From Isoetes taiwanensis (lineage: Eukaryota > Streptophyta > Lycopodiopsida > Isoetales > Isoetaceae), in assembly GCA_021234155.1 (NCBI GenBank), contig JAJEKV010000001.1:15058245-15122244 (forward strand): a stretch of DNA of 64,000 nt, given 5' to 3'. This document shows, piece by piece, positions 1 to 12,134 of the stretch (position 1 is the stretch's first letter; every line of letters starts with the position of its first letter). A program made the position numbers and the translations under genes. The notes under the pieces are model-generated. The model did no database searches. It saw only the letters and a list, made by a program, of their open reading frames with translations, and was not told the origin of the DNA.

Positions 1-3000
1 ACAGGCTGAGGAATTGAAAATCAAGTATTGAGAATAAACTATAGAAAAATGTTATCGTTATACATGTCCAGATTCAAGTTAATTTTGAAAAGCATTTCAT
101 GTACAAATGTGTGCATTTGATGCATGGAGTTATGGGTACCTCTTTGAGTAGTTAAGCTTCGTTGTTTATGTTAAAAATAATTGGTCAAATTCACGAGGAT
201 TTAGAATAACCAACATATAGCAAAAATGACGCATGACATTGCCCCCCTTAATGGTATAGGTTCAATTGTTATGGGTTATGTTGACAACGTTGCTTTTTGT
301 GAAACTTTTAGTTTTGCCTTAGCAATATCTCTATTCCACATTATAATGAAAGTGTTATTTAGGAAAACCTCCCAAACACAAATCATTCAATATATGATCT
401 TGTAAATTGTTCCTTTGTGCATTTGAATAAATAGTGCCAAAACAAAGAAGTGCATGCCAAATTCCTTACTTGTGGGTATACGAACTTCTTAATTCCTACT
501 ATATGAATTTGTTTGTCTCACTTTTGGTGTAACGTGCTTATAAGGCTATCCAAGCAAGTTTCCATCTCCATTCTGGATAATCGGCTTTTCAAATATCCTC
601 CAACCTTGCAGCTAAATAGCTCTCTTGCAAAGAGTCGATACATCTCGAAATATTGATTGGGGAGCGAAGTTATACAAGGCATTGCAATCTTTCTAGTCTT
701 TGTTTGCATCATTGAGCAATGGTGGATGTTTGCATCTACCATGCTTCAAAGTGAGACTTTGAAAATTATTTCATTCTCACTATTTATATAATTTTGGGGT
801 TGTGGTTCATTTGGCTCATAAAGAGGGCGCATATACATTTGATATTAAAGTAAAGCCAGCTATATCTTATAAATCCAAACTTGAGATCTCTATTATAGCA
901 TGTTCTGCTAATTCTTTATTACTCCGACCGATGCAGGCACCAAGAAATGCCCTCCAAGCTGGCTGAATCGGTGGCGATCGATCGAAACTGTCGCGATCTC
1001 TTACTTCCGGCAAGCATCCCTGCGTCCAAGCGGATCAATGGTACATGCATAATGCTCCTCTAACATATTATTACGCCATGTTCATGCATACAAACGAAAT
1101 GATGGTGGCCTTCGTCTACTAAACCCATGTGACTATAAGCATTTAAAATTGCAATATGTGTAATGCAGTGCGGCGTTGAGCCCTGCGATTGCATTTCGGA
1201 CAAAAGCTTCAAAGCTTCTCGATGACCATGGTCAGCAAATGTTGAGATAATGGTGTTCGGGAAATAGAATCTCTTGTGAACATGTGATCAAAAACTTGTT
1301 GAGCACATTCCATCTTGCCACAATGGCCATACATGACAATCAAGTTATTTCCCATAAAGATATCGACTCAGTTCGGTTTTTAGTAGGCGAGAATGGACAT
1401 GCTTTGCCCATGCTAGGGCTCCTACATTTGCAAAGGCGAATCGAGCAGGTGAGATAGGTAACTTTGTTTGGCTTTAAACCATCTTCTTTGCATATGCGAA
1501 GCATATAATAGCCTCCTGTATAGGCCATGTCGAGCATGCCCACGAAATCATCGTAGTCCATGAAACTATGTTAGATGCGGGCATCATATCAAACAATTCA
1601 TAGGCACTTACAATACTTTGCACATTCAAAATACATGTCAATGAGAGAAGTTCCAACAAAATATCAGTCAATTTATGGTTGAGAATGTGGACATGAATGA
1701 CTTTGCCAAAAGCTAGAGAAACGACATTACAACATGCATCTAAGACATCTAAATATGTTACCTTGTTCGGTTTGAAACCAAAGGCTGCGCATTTGACAAA
1801 ATAGTTTCATGGATTCAGCGCTCCCAACTTTGGCATAATGCGACCAACCCGGCACTACCATTATTTGTCTCTCCGGTCTGAGGAGAATTTCTTTGAAAAA
1901 ACATAGATTACGCCACCTGACTATATCCTCCAAATTCTGTCAAATAAAGCTCTAAATTTCTCAAAATGAGTAGATTACGAGATTCTATGCATTGTGTCAC
2001 AGATAGAAGATAGATGACTAATTGCACTGCTTCATTTGTATAAACGAAAATGGCGTAATTGACATCCATGTAAAATAGATTGCGGTAACTCCACTTCATT
2101 CCATCCACAATAGAGTAGACCCGGTGAGATAATCCATACATCGGTTCCCTCGGCATATTGATTGCAAATCCAGATTTCGGCGGTGGCCAATTTGGTGGTG
2201 CACTTCTTGCAATCAATTTAGCTTCATCCACAACATTTAATATGCATGGTTAAAAGATCTATGCACATTTGGGGCACCGCCAATGACCTCTTTGCGAAGT
2301 AACTTTAGAGATGATTGCGGTACTACGAGACTAAATCTTGAATATGAAAAGCATGTACATCCGGCTGTGATTGTGCCATATAAGCTAGCCGTTTAAGGGC
2401 ATCAACCAAAAAGCTATCAGCGAAAAAATGCCTTTATTATCCTATCAAGAATTGAGAAACGACCCGGGGCACTCATCTTAAGGCTACCCGATTAGACATG
2501 TCCAACATGTTTGATATGGCTTGCTTGTTAGGAAAGGATTGCGGGGACATGATTACAAGAGAGGCACGTGTTCTATTTAAAATGGCATCAACGAGAGCCG
2601 CAACTTAATGCACTCTTCATGCATGGATACTTCTTCCCCAAGGACAAAAAGAATTGCACTTTCGCCCCAAGAAAGGTGACATTTGACCTCAACATGCCAT
2701 TCAGAATTTTGCTTTTTCACAACATAACAAGGGCATACATGCATCGCCCACTTGAAGGCTGGACTTTCTTAATAAACGTCTTCTGCGAGTTGCATGGATG
2801 CATTATCTTTTCGCCATCGATTTGGCTCGCATGAAGAAGCATTGCCTGAACCCTTGGCACGCCAAGGTGCCTAGATAAGAAACATTCCTTTAGATTGTGC
2901 ATAAGAAGGACAAACGAATCGGAAGCTTTCGTTATTGCATCCATGATAGATCAAACTATTCAAATATACAAAAACTTTCCCATACCATCGTTTGTGCTCC

Positions 3001-4155
3001 TCACATTTTTAAACCAGCCATTGTCCAGGAGCCAAAGTATGAAGATCTTGGCATCACAAAGGTTAAATTTTGCACATTTAAATGCTTAGAAAAACCATAG
3101 CCAAAGGAGCATTGAGCTTGCTTACGTTTTGTATAGAATAGAATCTCTAAAAGCATGCCATCGAAAGTATATAGTGAAAGAAAAAGTGAGCTTCAAGTAG
3201 ATTACCTCATCAATTTGTTGCTTTTCCATTTCTTCTTTCCGAAATTGTTGCTTAGAGATGAATCGTCTCTATCTTCTTTCGTTTACTGATTCATTCATGA
3301 ATTGGGTCACCAAAGTGAAAAAAGATGTGGATATAGCGGGAGAAAGAAACACAATACGTTGTTGGTTTACGAAATGATTCGAAGACCAAAAAGTGTTTTC
3401 AACAGAGGTGTCCTATTCATCTCGACTCTTTTAAATCAAGACCCTGAGTAAATTAGCTACCTTATTCATTTTCCTCATTTGGCGGACCCATTTGGATGCT
3501 GTTGGTGCTTTTCTTTCTCCTTCCTATTCCGGGTTCCATTTACGGTCTCGTTTCTTGTGCTCTAAAAGACCGGACAACGAGTATTTAGACAAAAGCGGCT
3601 ACAAAGGCAACACCACATTGTCGGATTTAAGAATCAATCTTCCTTTTCTTTTGTGAACACACATCGATAATTCATAACCTAAGGAAAAATAGTATCTGAG
3701 TCCACATATCTACCATATTTTTAGGCGAAGAAGATGCGGCGGCGACTTCATGCGCCCTAAAGCTTTGCTTTTGCAATAACCATAGTGTGCACAATCCTAT
3801 AGATTTATAGCAGATCCCTTTGATAGAGAAGGGAGAGGTTTCCCTTTGAATCCAAGCTTTGGAGTTATCGATCTAAGATCCTATCGAAAACCCGGCAAAA
3901 TATTATTCGCAAGCACACAATTTATTTTGAAGAAAATACTCTCGTCGCCAATAGGGCAAGAAAATACTCTCAGTCGCAATAGGGCAAAATCGTTCAGGTC
4001 ATTTCTCCTATGCATTGATCGAGCAACGAAAGGATAAATAATAACTACTTACTATAATGACCCCCAAATGAAAGCTGCAAAAACAACAAAATTGCTTGGT
4101 AGAGATGCTGCGCACACACACTACATTTTGCTTTTATTACTATATATAGATAGAT
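1..4155. repeat. Left copy of 4.15-kb direct duplication
   Basis: The sequence from base 1 is collinear with 7969-12134 over its whole length and stops matching just after a shared TATATATAGATAGATG. The left end may lie outside the window. The block carries a minus-strand PPR relic and flanking non-coding sequence. The two copies are nearly identical in AT-rich parts, but this copy is altered at most CAG/CTG trinucleotides. Confidence 0.95.
900..2230 (-). pseudogene. Decayed PLS-class PPR gene, copy A
   Basis: PPR proteins bind organellar RNA and act in editing, splicing or stability. On the minus strand, short open stretches in different frames resemble PPR motifs, for example an AYELFDMMPASNIVSWTTMI-like segment near 1600 and a KLFCQM segment near 1800. 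They are the same motifs as in copy B at 8834-10205 but are more broken by stops and frame changes. Most differences from copy B fall at CAG or CTG, so part of the disruption may be technical. No continuous reading frame exists. I infer a pseudogene. Confidence 0.75.
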
Positions 4156-4440
4156 GACACCAATACTAACTTGTGATGCGCAAAGACTATTTGTGTTCCT
4201 AGAAATGAGGTTTCCTTCGTTTCACCGAATAGAAGGAAAACAAGGTTCTAGAACTACGGAGGTAGTTATCTGTTAGTTATTTTGTCCTTTCCCCTTCTAG
4301 CCCTATTTATGTTCTTCCACGTCCCTGTTCTATCTCATCAGCTCTCATTGCATCTCCCTTCTGTCCTTCTACGGTTTGGTCCCATCTGGTGCATCAATCC
4401 TTTTTTCCCTAACATCTCCGTTAGTGCATCGTTGGAGTTT
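4156..4440. repeat. First LTR-like direct repeat with hairpin
   Basis: The segment from about 4195 to 4385 is repeated in direct orientation at about 6183-6376. Each copy starts with an imperfect hairpin: a TTCTAGAA-containing arm, CCTTC, then GAAGGAAAAC and a GGTTCTAGAAC arm. The spacing of about 2 kb with an ORF between the copies resembles a small non-autonomous LTR or TRIM-like element. I did not find a primer-binding site or polypurine tract, so the class is uncertain. Confidence 0.5.
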
Positions 4441-5025
4441 ATGGTCCCCAAGGCCAGTGCGAGAAAGCTTAGGAAAAGGCATGGAGGTGATTTCCACGAC
4501 GAGGATCATGCATGGCTGGAAGCTATGGAAGAAAGTTTGAAAGCTAAGATTGACAATCTGAGTCACGTCATGGAGGCCAGGTTACAGGCCAAATTAGATA
4601 ATCTGAATGGCACTAAGGCAGAAGTTATTGTGGCCTTAGAATCCAAGATCTCATCTCTACAAAAAGAGATCCAGCGGAAGAGCAGCAATGCAAGATCCCC
4701 TGTCTTTAAGTTTCATGAAAATTTCAAGGAGTTTGATTTCTTGAATCAGTTAGAAGACTCTTTTACAGAGTTAGAAGGGCACTTGCAGTCGCATAAGTTC
4801 TTGGATGCAGCAACCAAAGACGTCATTGAGAAAGTTAATACCTTGATTGCTAACAGAAAGAAGCTTATTTGCATCAGAGATAGGGAAGGACCGAGAGTTG
4901 CTGAATTTTACGAAATGGGGTGTTTAACTCTGTTTGATGTGGAAGACGGCCTTAAAATGAGGATCTTACCTGGCGATGGCTACGAGGTTACGTGGTACAT
5001 AAATTTCGAGAATGATTGGGCCTAA
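4441..5025 (+). CDS. Coiled-coil ORF of unknown function inside repeat element
   Basis: The frame is open from 4282, but the upstream part lies in the repeated LTR-like segment. The methionine at 4441 (MVPKASARK) starts the non-repeated part, giving 194 residues. It has a basic start (about residues 5-12), then two heptad-like stretches with KAKIDNLSHVMEARLQAKLD at about residues 30-50, predicted as coiled coil. An acidic and aromatic C-terminal part ends in FENDWA. No zinc knuckle, protease or polymerase motif is visible. It lies between the two LTR-like repeats, so it could be a gag-like or captured ORF. I do not recognise the family. Confidence 0.45.
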   Translation: MVPKASARKLRKRHGGDFHDEDHAWLEAMEESLKAKIDNLSHVMEARLQAKLDNLNGTKAEVIVALESKISSLQKEIQRKSSNARSPVFKFHENFKEFDFLNQLEDSFTELEGHLQSHKFLDAATKDVIEKVNTLIANRKKLICIRDREGPRVAEFYEMGCLTLFDVEDGLKMRILPGDGYEVTWYINFENDWA

Positions 5026-5228
5026 AAGACTCGCTCTAGCTTTTCCATAGAGTTGCAAAAAGTTTGACGAATTTAGTTGGGTCACGAAAGTTTGTTTCTG
5101 TTGATAATTTTTACGTCGTCAATATACGTTTCTACCTCGGTTCTTGCGGTATTAGTAATGCAAGAACCACATGTAGGGGAAGGCCAGCCGAATAAGATCT
5201 GTGGCCTTTTCTAGCTACAACTTTTGTA

Positions 5229-5520
5229 AATTAAAACCCTGTTCTTGTCTATTGCCTGCTTCCTTACCATCTTGGGACACCTTAACCGCTTACCGATGTA
5301 GCGGGACACGCTTTGAGTTAGAACTCTAGATCCATGCTTGAATCGTACTAAGATGTAGGCGGATTTTGTTGTTCCTCTGCAGATTAAAACCATTCATGTC
5401 TTTTGCCCGCTTTCTTACCATGCTTGGGACACCTTAACACAATGCGGCGATGTGCGTGAGAACCTTCTTCTAGAGATTAGAGCTCCAGATCCATGCTTGA
5501 ATCGTGCCAAGATGTAGGCC
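5229..5520. repeat. Two-copy tandem repeat, about 154-bp unit
   Basis: Two diverged copies start near 5229 and 5383. Both contain CTTACCAT, TTGGGACACCTTAA, AGATCCATGCTTGAATCGT and AAGATGTAGGC in the same order. No coding function is seen. Confidence 0.75.
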
Positions 5521-5766
5521 AGAAGACCCTAACCGGTTTTGTGCTCCAGTTCTTTCATTTCGTAACTTCCTTTGTTTTAGCCCTAATTTAATAATCCTAA
5601 TGATTATGGTGGATATTTAAAGGCATATTGGCATTCTAGGTTTACTACGATTTAGGCCAATGTTTATTCTCTTGTTAATAATGGTTTTAAGCAAGGCTTA
5701 GGTTGTGTTTTTCTAATGCTTCATTTAAAGAATTTGGGTTGGCTAACGAGTGAGGAACTTTAATAT

Positions 5767-6105
5767 TTGAGTCTTACCAGAAAATACTATTATAGTCTCA
5801 AGTGCTCTGGTTTACGCTTGTTATATGATGTTGTGGCTCAAATGTTGCCTTTTGGGCTTATACGGTTGCTTGATGGCCAAAGAGTAAGCATAATGGTTGC
5901 TCCTAACTTGACTTTAGTGCTTTCCAAGCATATGTCTCTCCTACATCAAGACGTTTTTGCCTTTTTTCCCTCTGGTGGCCTTGTGTTTTTCTCATTAGAA
6001 TCGTTGTCTTTCATATTTATCTTGGAAGGAAGGTGGCCTTCTACGGTGAGTTACTTATGTTCTACCCACCTTTTTAGACTTTCCAAGTTTATGAACACCC
6101 TCTAG
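5767..6105 (+). other. Hydrophobic open frame, probably non-coding
   Basis: A 112-codon frame opening with a non-ATG codon (TTG) is rich in Leu, Phe and Ser and has no recognisable motif. It lies in the interior of the LTR-like element between the coiled-coil ORF and the second direct repeat. Composition alone explains such a frame in T-rich DNA. I list it only to account for this stretch. Confidence 0.15.
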
Positions 6106-6182
6106 CTTTCTTGCTTGGACCTTGACCAATTGGATTACTTATTTTTTATTACGCCTCTTTTTGGCATTCTTGTCAGGTGTTT

Positions 6183-6376
6183 ACCATAGTAGTTCTAGAA
6201 ATGATGTTTTCCTTCGTTTCTTGAATAGAAGGAAAACAAGGTTCTAGAACTCTGAGGTAATTATCTGATAGTTATTTTGTCCTTTTCCCTTCTAGCCCTA
6301 TTTATGTTCTTCCGTCCACTGTTCTATCTCATCAGCTCTCATTGCATCTCCCTTACGTCCTTCTACGGTTTGGTCC
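6183..6376. repeat. Second LTR-like direct repeat with hairpin
   Basis: This is the partner of the repeat at 4195-4385, with the same hairpin and the same CCTTCTAGCCCTATTTATGTTCTTCC run. It is preceded by TGTTTACCATAGTAGTTC, which recurs at about 6938, suggesting a further repeat boundary there. Confidence 0.6.
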
Positions 6377-6433
6377 CACCCTCCCACCCTTTCCCGATTG
6401 TAAGTATACTTTATTTGTTAGTTATTATCTAGT

Positions 6434-6530
6434 TGGAGGTCCTCGTATCTAATGGGGGCCTTTGTGCCTGGCTGAGGCCCTCGTGCCTGGAAGGAGGCCC
6501 TGGTGCCTGGATGGAGGCCCTCATGCCTGG
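6434..6530. repeat. Minisatellite, about 24-bp unit
   Basis: About four units carry variants of GGAGGCCCTCGTGCCTGGAT. They lie in the spacer behind the second LTR-like repeat. Confidence 0.8.
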
Positions 6531-6961
6531 ATAAGCCTTAGTGGCTTTTGGTTCATTTTTCTTGTGTATGCAGGGATATTGGTGAGAATTTTTCTATAGC
6601 TTGGCATTTGAGGCAAAGAAGTTGGAATCTAGACACAAGATGAAGACAACAAAGAAGGCAATTCAAGCATACTTTCTAATTGGCAAACTTCATTGCCATA
6701 ATGTATTTTCACCCAACAAGGCTAGTCAGCATGAGGGTATAGAGCCTACTTTAATTTTGACTATAGCATAAGTTAGTGATCCCATTATTGTCAGGGTTTT
6801 TCCTCGGAAACCCGAAAGGGCGAGGTTTTTTAGTCCCGGCCATAATGGGTTTCACTAATTTGCTTTCAGTGTATACTTTATTTTTGGTTATGAAGGAGAT
6901 GCCAGCAGCGAGCATTCTTGTCAGCATTCTTGTCCGTGTTTACCATAGTAGTTCCTAGAAC

Positions 6962-7231
6962 ATGGCTTGGTGTTATAATTCTAGTCACAAAGTCAACAAA
7001 AGGTCAAGTAATAAAGGGTTTGTATTGGAGTACTCGTTTATCAGAAACAATGCAATTAAACCAGATCATTTAAGAATGATAGAAACAAATACCATGGAAG
7101 AAACAGAGGCACCTAGGAGCAACAATGCAATTAAACCAAATCATTTAAGAATGATGGGAATAAATATCATGGAAGAAATAACAGTACATGTTCTTGCACT
7201 TTACAAATTAAATAACCATCCGGCATTTTAA
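6962..7231 (+). other. Small ORF with in-frame 25-residue duplication
   Basis: The frame has 89 codons from ATG at 6962. A 75-bp direct duplication (starts 7046 and 7121) produces two in-frame copies of NNAIKPxHLRM...MEE. Conservation of frame between the copies may be chance, because 75 is divisible by three. No family is recognised and no promoter or splice context is evident. Confidence 0.25.
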
Positions 7232-7721
7232 AAGCAGGCATGAACCAGTAGAGGAAAGGCTATGAAGTAAACATGTACCGTTTTGAACAATTACATGTCA
7301 TGAACAATCTAGCAGCAGCATGGCACGACATATTGTGATGCAATCTGCAACCGAGGCAGTGAAGTAGACCTAGCATATAATGCCTCGATAAAGGTTCCCG
7401 TGCCAATTTATTAGCTTATCATGGCGAACCTATCAACATGTGAAAACCAAAGATTCTTATCTGAAATTCATACCGTCATGCATTGAATTGAATTGATGTG
7501 TCACCATGGTGGAGTTGTACAGAACAGATATATAAATTGCAGACATATTGAACACGTTTGACCCATAATAGAATTCAAATTCATAAGGCAGATATTAAAG
7601 TGCTGCAGAATGCTCTGGCTAGCTGGCTGGCTTGGACTTGTCTAAAACACAATTAGCATACGGTTAAAATGTGTACTGCTGAACATGTTAACAGCATATT
7701 TAAAAGTCCCAATCTAGGATT

Positions 7722-7751
7722 ACTAGAAAAAGTGCCCAGCGTTGCTGGGCT
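7722..7751 (-). mobile_element. Helitron-type 3' terminus
   Basis: Read on the minus strand, the sequence shows a GC-rich hairpin GCCCAGCAACGCTGGGC (7734-7750), then a short AT spacer, then CTAG followed by T (7722-7726). A hairpin about 10 bases before a terminal CTRR, inserted next to T, is the established 3' signature of Helitrons. A degraded second copy of the hairpin start is at about 7840. I could not define a 5' TC end or a Rep/helicase gene, so this would be a non-autonomous or truncated copy. Confidence 0.6.
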
Positions 7752-7968
7752 TTCGTCAGGCACAAGTTAAAAAGCTAATAAAAATAAATTTTATTCTTTT
7801 AGAGATGTAAAAGATAGAATTATGCTTTAAGAGAAAGTGCCCAGCATTGATGGTCTTTTCTATAGGCATAAGTTCAAAAATAATAATACATGAAGTATAT
7901 TTTACAAAGATCATGTTTTGGCGATGTAGGGTAGGATACATATGTTATTCACATAGAATATGTACACA

Positions 7969-10900
7969 ACAGGCTGAGGAATTGAAAATCAAGTATTGAG
8001 AATAAACTATAGAAAAATGTTATCGTTATACATGTCCAGATTCAAGTTAATTTTGAAAAGCATTTCATGTACAAATGTGTGCATTTGATGCATGGAGTTA
8101 TGGGTACCTCTTTGAGTAGTTAAGCTTCGTTGTTTATGTTAAAAATAATTGGTCAAATTCACGAGGATTTAGAATAACCAACATATAGCAAAAATGACGC
8201 ATGACATTGCCCCCCTTAATGGTATGGGTTCAATTGTTATGGGTTATGTTGACAACGTTGCTTTTTGTGAAACCTTTAGTTTTGCCTTAGCAATATCTCT
8301 ATTCCACATTATAATGAAAGTGTTATTTAGGAAAACCTCCCAAACACAAATCATTCAATATATGATCTTGTAAATTGTTCCTTTGTGCATTTGAATAAAT
8401 AGTGCCAAAACAAAGAAGTGCATGCCAAATTCCTTACTTGTGGGTATACGAACTTCTTAATTCCTACTATATGAATTTGTTTGTCTCACTTTTGGTGTAA
8501 CGTGCTTATAAGGCTATCCAAGCAAGTTTCCATCTCCATTCTGGATAATCGGCTTTTCAAATATCCTCCAACCTTGCAGCTAAATAGCTCTCTTGCAAAG
8601 AGTCGATACATCTCGAAATATTCAGTGGAGCAGAAGTTATACAAGGCATTGCAATCTTTCTAGTCTTTGTTTGCATCATTGAGCAATGGTGGATGTTTGC
8701 ATCTACCATGCTTCCAAGTGAGACTTTGAAAATTATTTCATTCTCACTATTTATATAATTTTGGGGTTGTGGTTCATTTGGCTCATAAAGAGGGCGCATA
8801 TACATTTGATATTAAAGTAAAGCCAGCTATATCTTATAAATCCAAACTTGAGATCTCTATTATAGCATGTTCTGCTAATTCTTTATTACTCCGACTGATG
8901 CAGGCACCAAGAAATGCCCTCCAAACTGCTGAATCTGGTGGCAGTCGCATCGAGCCTGTGCAGTCTCTTACTTCCAGCAAGCATCCTGCACGTCCAAGCA
9001 GATCAATGGTACATGCATAATGCTCCTCTAACATATTAGTTCTGCCATGTTCATGCATACAAACGAAATGATGGTGGCCTTCGTCTACTAAACCCATGTG
9101 ACTATAAGCATTTAAAATTGCAATGTGTAATCTGGTCTGGCGTTGAGCCCTGCAGTTGCATTTCAGACAAAAGCTTCAAAGCTTCTCGATGACCATGGTC
9201 AGCATATGTTGAGATAATGGTGTTCCAGGAAATAGAATCTCTTGTGAACATGTGATCAAAAACTTGTTGAGCGACATTCCATGCTGCCACAATGGCCATA
9301 CATGACAATCAAGTTATTTCCCATAAAGATATCTGACTCCAGTTCAGTTTTTAGTAGCTGAGAATGGACATGCTTTGCCCATGCTAGGGCTCCTACATTT
9401 GCAAAGGCAGTCAGAACAGTGAGATAGGTAACTTTGTTTGGCTTTAAACCATCTTGCTGCATATGCCTGAAGCATATAATAGCCTCCCTGTATAGGCCAT
9501 GTCGAGCATGCCCTGAAATCAACGTAGTCCATGAAACTATGTTCCGTGCAGGCATCATATCAAACAATTCATAGGCACTTACAATACTTTCACATTCAAA
9601 ATACATGTCAATGAGAGAAGTTCCAACAAAATATCAGAGTCGAATTTATGGTTGAGAATGTGGACATGAATGACTTTGCCAAAAGCTAGAGAAACAGCAT
9701 TACAACATGCATCTAAGACATCTAAATATGTTACCTTGTTCGGTTTGAAACCAAGCTGCTGCATTTGACAAAATAGTTTCATGGATTCCGCGCTCCCAAC
9801 TTTGGCATAATGCAGCCAACCTGGCACTACCATTATTTGTCTCTCCAGTGCAGAGAATTTGCTGAAAAAAACATAGATTCTGCCACACAGCTATATCCTC
9901 CAAATTCTGTCAAATAAAGCTCTAAATTTCTCAAAATGAGTAGATTCTGAGATTCTATGCATTGTGTCACAGATAGAAGATAGATGACTAATTGCACCTG
10001 CTTCATTTGTATAACACGAAAATGGGCGTAATTGACATCCATGTAAAATAGATTGCGGTAACTCCACTTCATTCCATCCACAATAGAGTAGACCAGGCTG
10101 AGATAATCCATACATCGGTTCCCTCAGCATATTCAGTGCAAATCCAGATTCTGACGGTGGCCAATTTGGTGGTGCACTTCTTGCAATCAATTTAGCTTCA
10201 TCCACAACATTTAATATGCATGGTTAAAAAGATCTATGCACATTTGGGGCACTGCCAATGACCTCTTTGCCAGAAGTAACTTTAGAGATGATTGCAGGTA
10301 CTCTGAGACTAAATCTTGAATATGAAAAGCATGTACATCTGGCTGTGATTGTGCCATATAAGCTAGCCGTTTAAGGGCATCAACCAAAAAGCTATCACTG
10401 AAAAATGCCTTTATTATGCTATCAAGAATTGAGAAACCTGACCAGGCACTCATCTTAAGGCTACCCTGATTAGACATGTCCAACATGTTTGATATGGCTT
10501 GCTTGTTAGGAAAGGATTGCAGGGACATGATTACAAGAGAGGCCTGTGTTCTATTTAAAATGGCATCAACGAGCCCATAACTTAATGCACTCTTCATGCA
10601 TGGATACTTCTTCCCCAAGGACAAAAAGAATTGCACTCGCCCCAAGAAAGGTGACATTTGACCTCAACATGCCATTCAGAATTTTGCTTTTTTCACAACA
10701 TAACAAGGGCATACATCTGCATCGCCCACTTGAAGCTGGACTTTCTTAATAAACGTCTTCTGCAGTTGCATGGATGCATTATCTTTCTCGCCATCGATTT
10801 GGCCTGCATGAAGAAGCATTGCCCTGAACCCTTGGCCTGCCAAGGTGCCTAGATAAGAAACATTCCTTTAAATTGTGCATAAGAAGGACAAAGCGAATCG

Positions 10901-12134
10901 GAAGCTTTTACGTTATTGCATCCATGATAGATCCAAACTATTCAAATATTCAAAAACTTTCCCATACCATCGTTTGTGCTCCTCACATTTTTAAACCAGC
11001 CATTGTCCAGGAGCCAAAGTATGAAGATCTTGGCATCACAGGTTAGGCTGCACATTTAAATGCTTAGAAAAAACCATAGCCAAAGGAGCATTGAGTTTGC
11101 TTCTGTTTGTATAGAATAGAATCTCTAAAGCATGCCATCGAAAGTATATAGTGAAAGAAAAAGTGAGCTTCAAGTAGATTACCTCATCAATTTGTTGCTT
11201 TTCCATTTCTTCTTTGCCGAAATTGTTGCTTAGAGATGAATACGTCTCTATCTTCTTTCGTTTACCTGATTCATTCATGAATTGGGTCACCAAGAGTGAA
11301 AAAAGATGTGGATATAGCAGGAGAAAGAAACACAATACGTTGTTGGTTTACAGAAATGATTCTCGAAGACCAAAAAGTGTTTTCAACAGAGGTGTCCTAT
11401 TCATCTCTGACTCTTTTCGTCAAGACCCACAGAGTAAATTAGCTACCTTATTCATTTTCCTCGCTGGCGGACTTGGCTGGGTCTGTTGGTGCTTTTCTTT
11501 CTCCTTCCTATTCCCGGGTTCCATTTCTGGTCTCGTTTCTTGTGCTCTAAAAGACCAGACAACAGTATTTAGACAAAAACGGCTACAAGGCAACACCACA
11601 TTGTCGGATTTAAGAATCAATCTTCCTTTTCTTTTGTGAACACACATCGATAATTCATAACCTAAGGAAAAATAGTATACAGAGTCCACATATCTACCAT
11701 ATTTTTTAGACGAAGAAGATGCAGCGACAGCTTCATGCGCCTAAGCCTGCTTTTGCAATAACCATAGTGTGCACAATCCTATAGATTTATAGCAGATCCC
11801 TTTGATAGAGAAGGCAGAGGTTTCCCTTTGAATCCAAGCACTGGAGTTATCGATCTAAGATCCTATCTGAAAACCGGCAAAATATTATTCAGCGCACACA
11901 ATTTATTTTGAAGAAAATACTCTCAGTCGCAATAGGGCAAGAAAATACTCTCAGTCGCAATAGGGCAAAATCGTTCAGGTCATTTCTCCTATGCATTGAT
12001 CGAGCAACGAAAGGATAAATAATAACTACTTACTATAAACGGCCCCAAATGAAAGCTGCAAAAACAACAAAATTAACGGCCGAGATGCTCTGCACACACT
12101 ACATTTTGCTTTTATTACTATATATAGATAGATG
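7969..12134. repeat. Right copy of 4.15-kb direct duplication
   Basis: The block is collinear with 1-4155. This copy retains normal CAG and CTG at nearly all places where the left copy differs, so it is the better template for reading the PPR relic. The two copies are separated by about 3.8 kb. Confidence 0.95.
8557..10657 (-). pseudogene. PLS-class PPR gene relic with E domain, copy B
   Basis: Minus-strand open blocks, in order 5' to 3', are as follows. 10211-10657 is an N-terminal block of unknown type. 9579-9833 has PPR-like KLFCQMQQLGFKPNKVTYL. 9256-9606 is two PLS repeats with NIVSWTTLISGHARHGLYRE and GLKPNKVTYLTVLTAFANVG. 9102-9308 has RDSISWNTIISTYADHGH. 8834-9097 has the E-domain-like HYACTIDLLGRAGCL and WRAFLGAC. 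Family knowledge: this order is a PLS-E(/DYW) organellar RNA-editing factor. The blocks shift frame at about 9100, 9300, 9590 and 9840, and no DYW domain is visible, so the gene is broken or fragmentary. A retained single-copy parent elsewhere is likely. Confidence 0.85.

Noticed and set aside
1-4155. Classical repeat-induced or methylation-deamination mutation of copy A
   Set aside because: Deamination would give C-to-T and G-to-A; the observed changes are mostly CAG to CGG and base losses at CTG/CAG.
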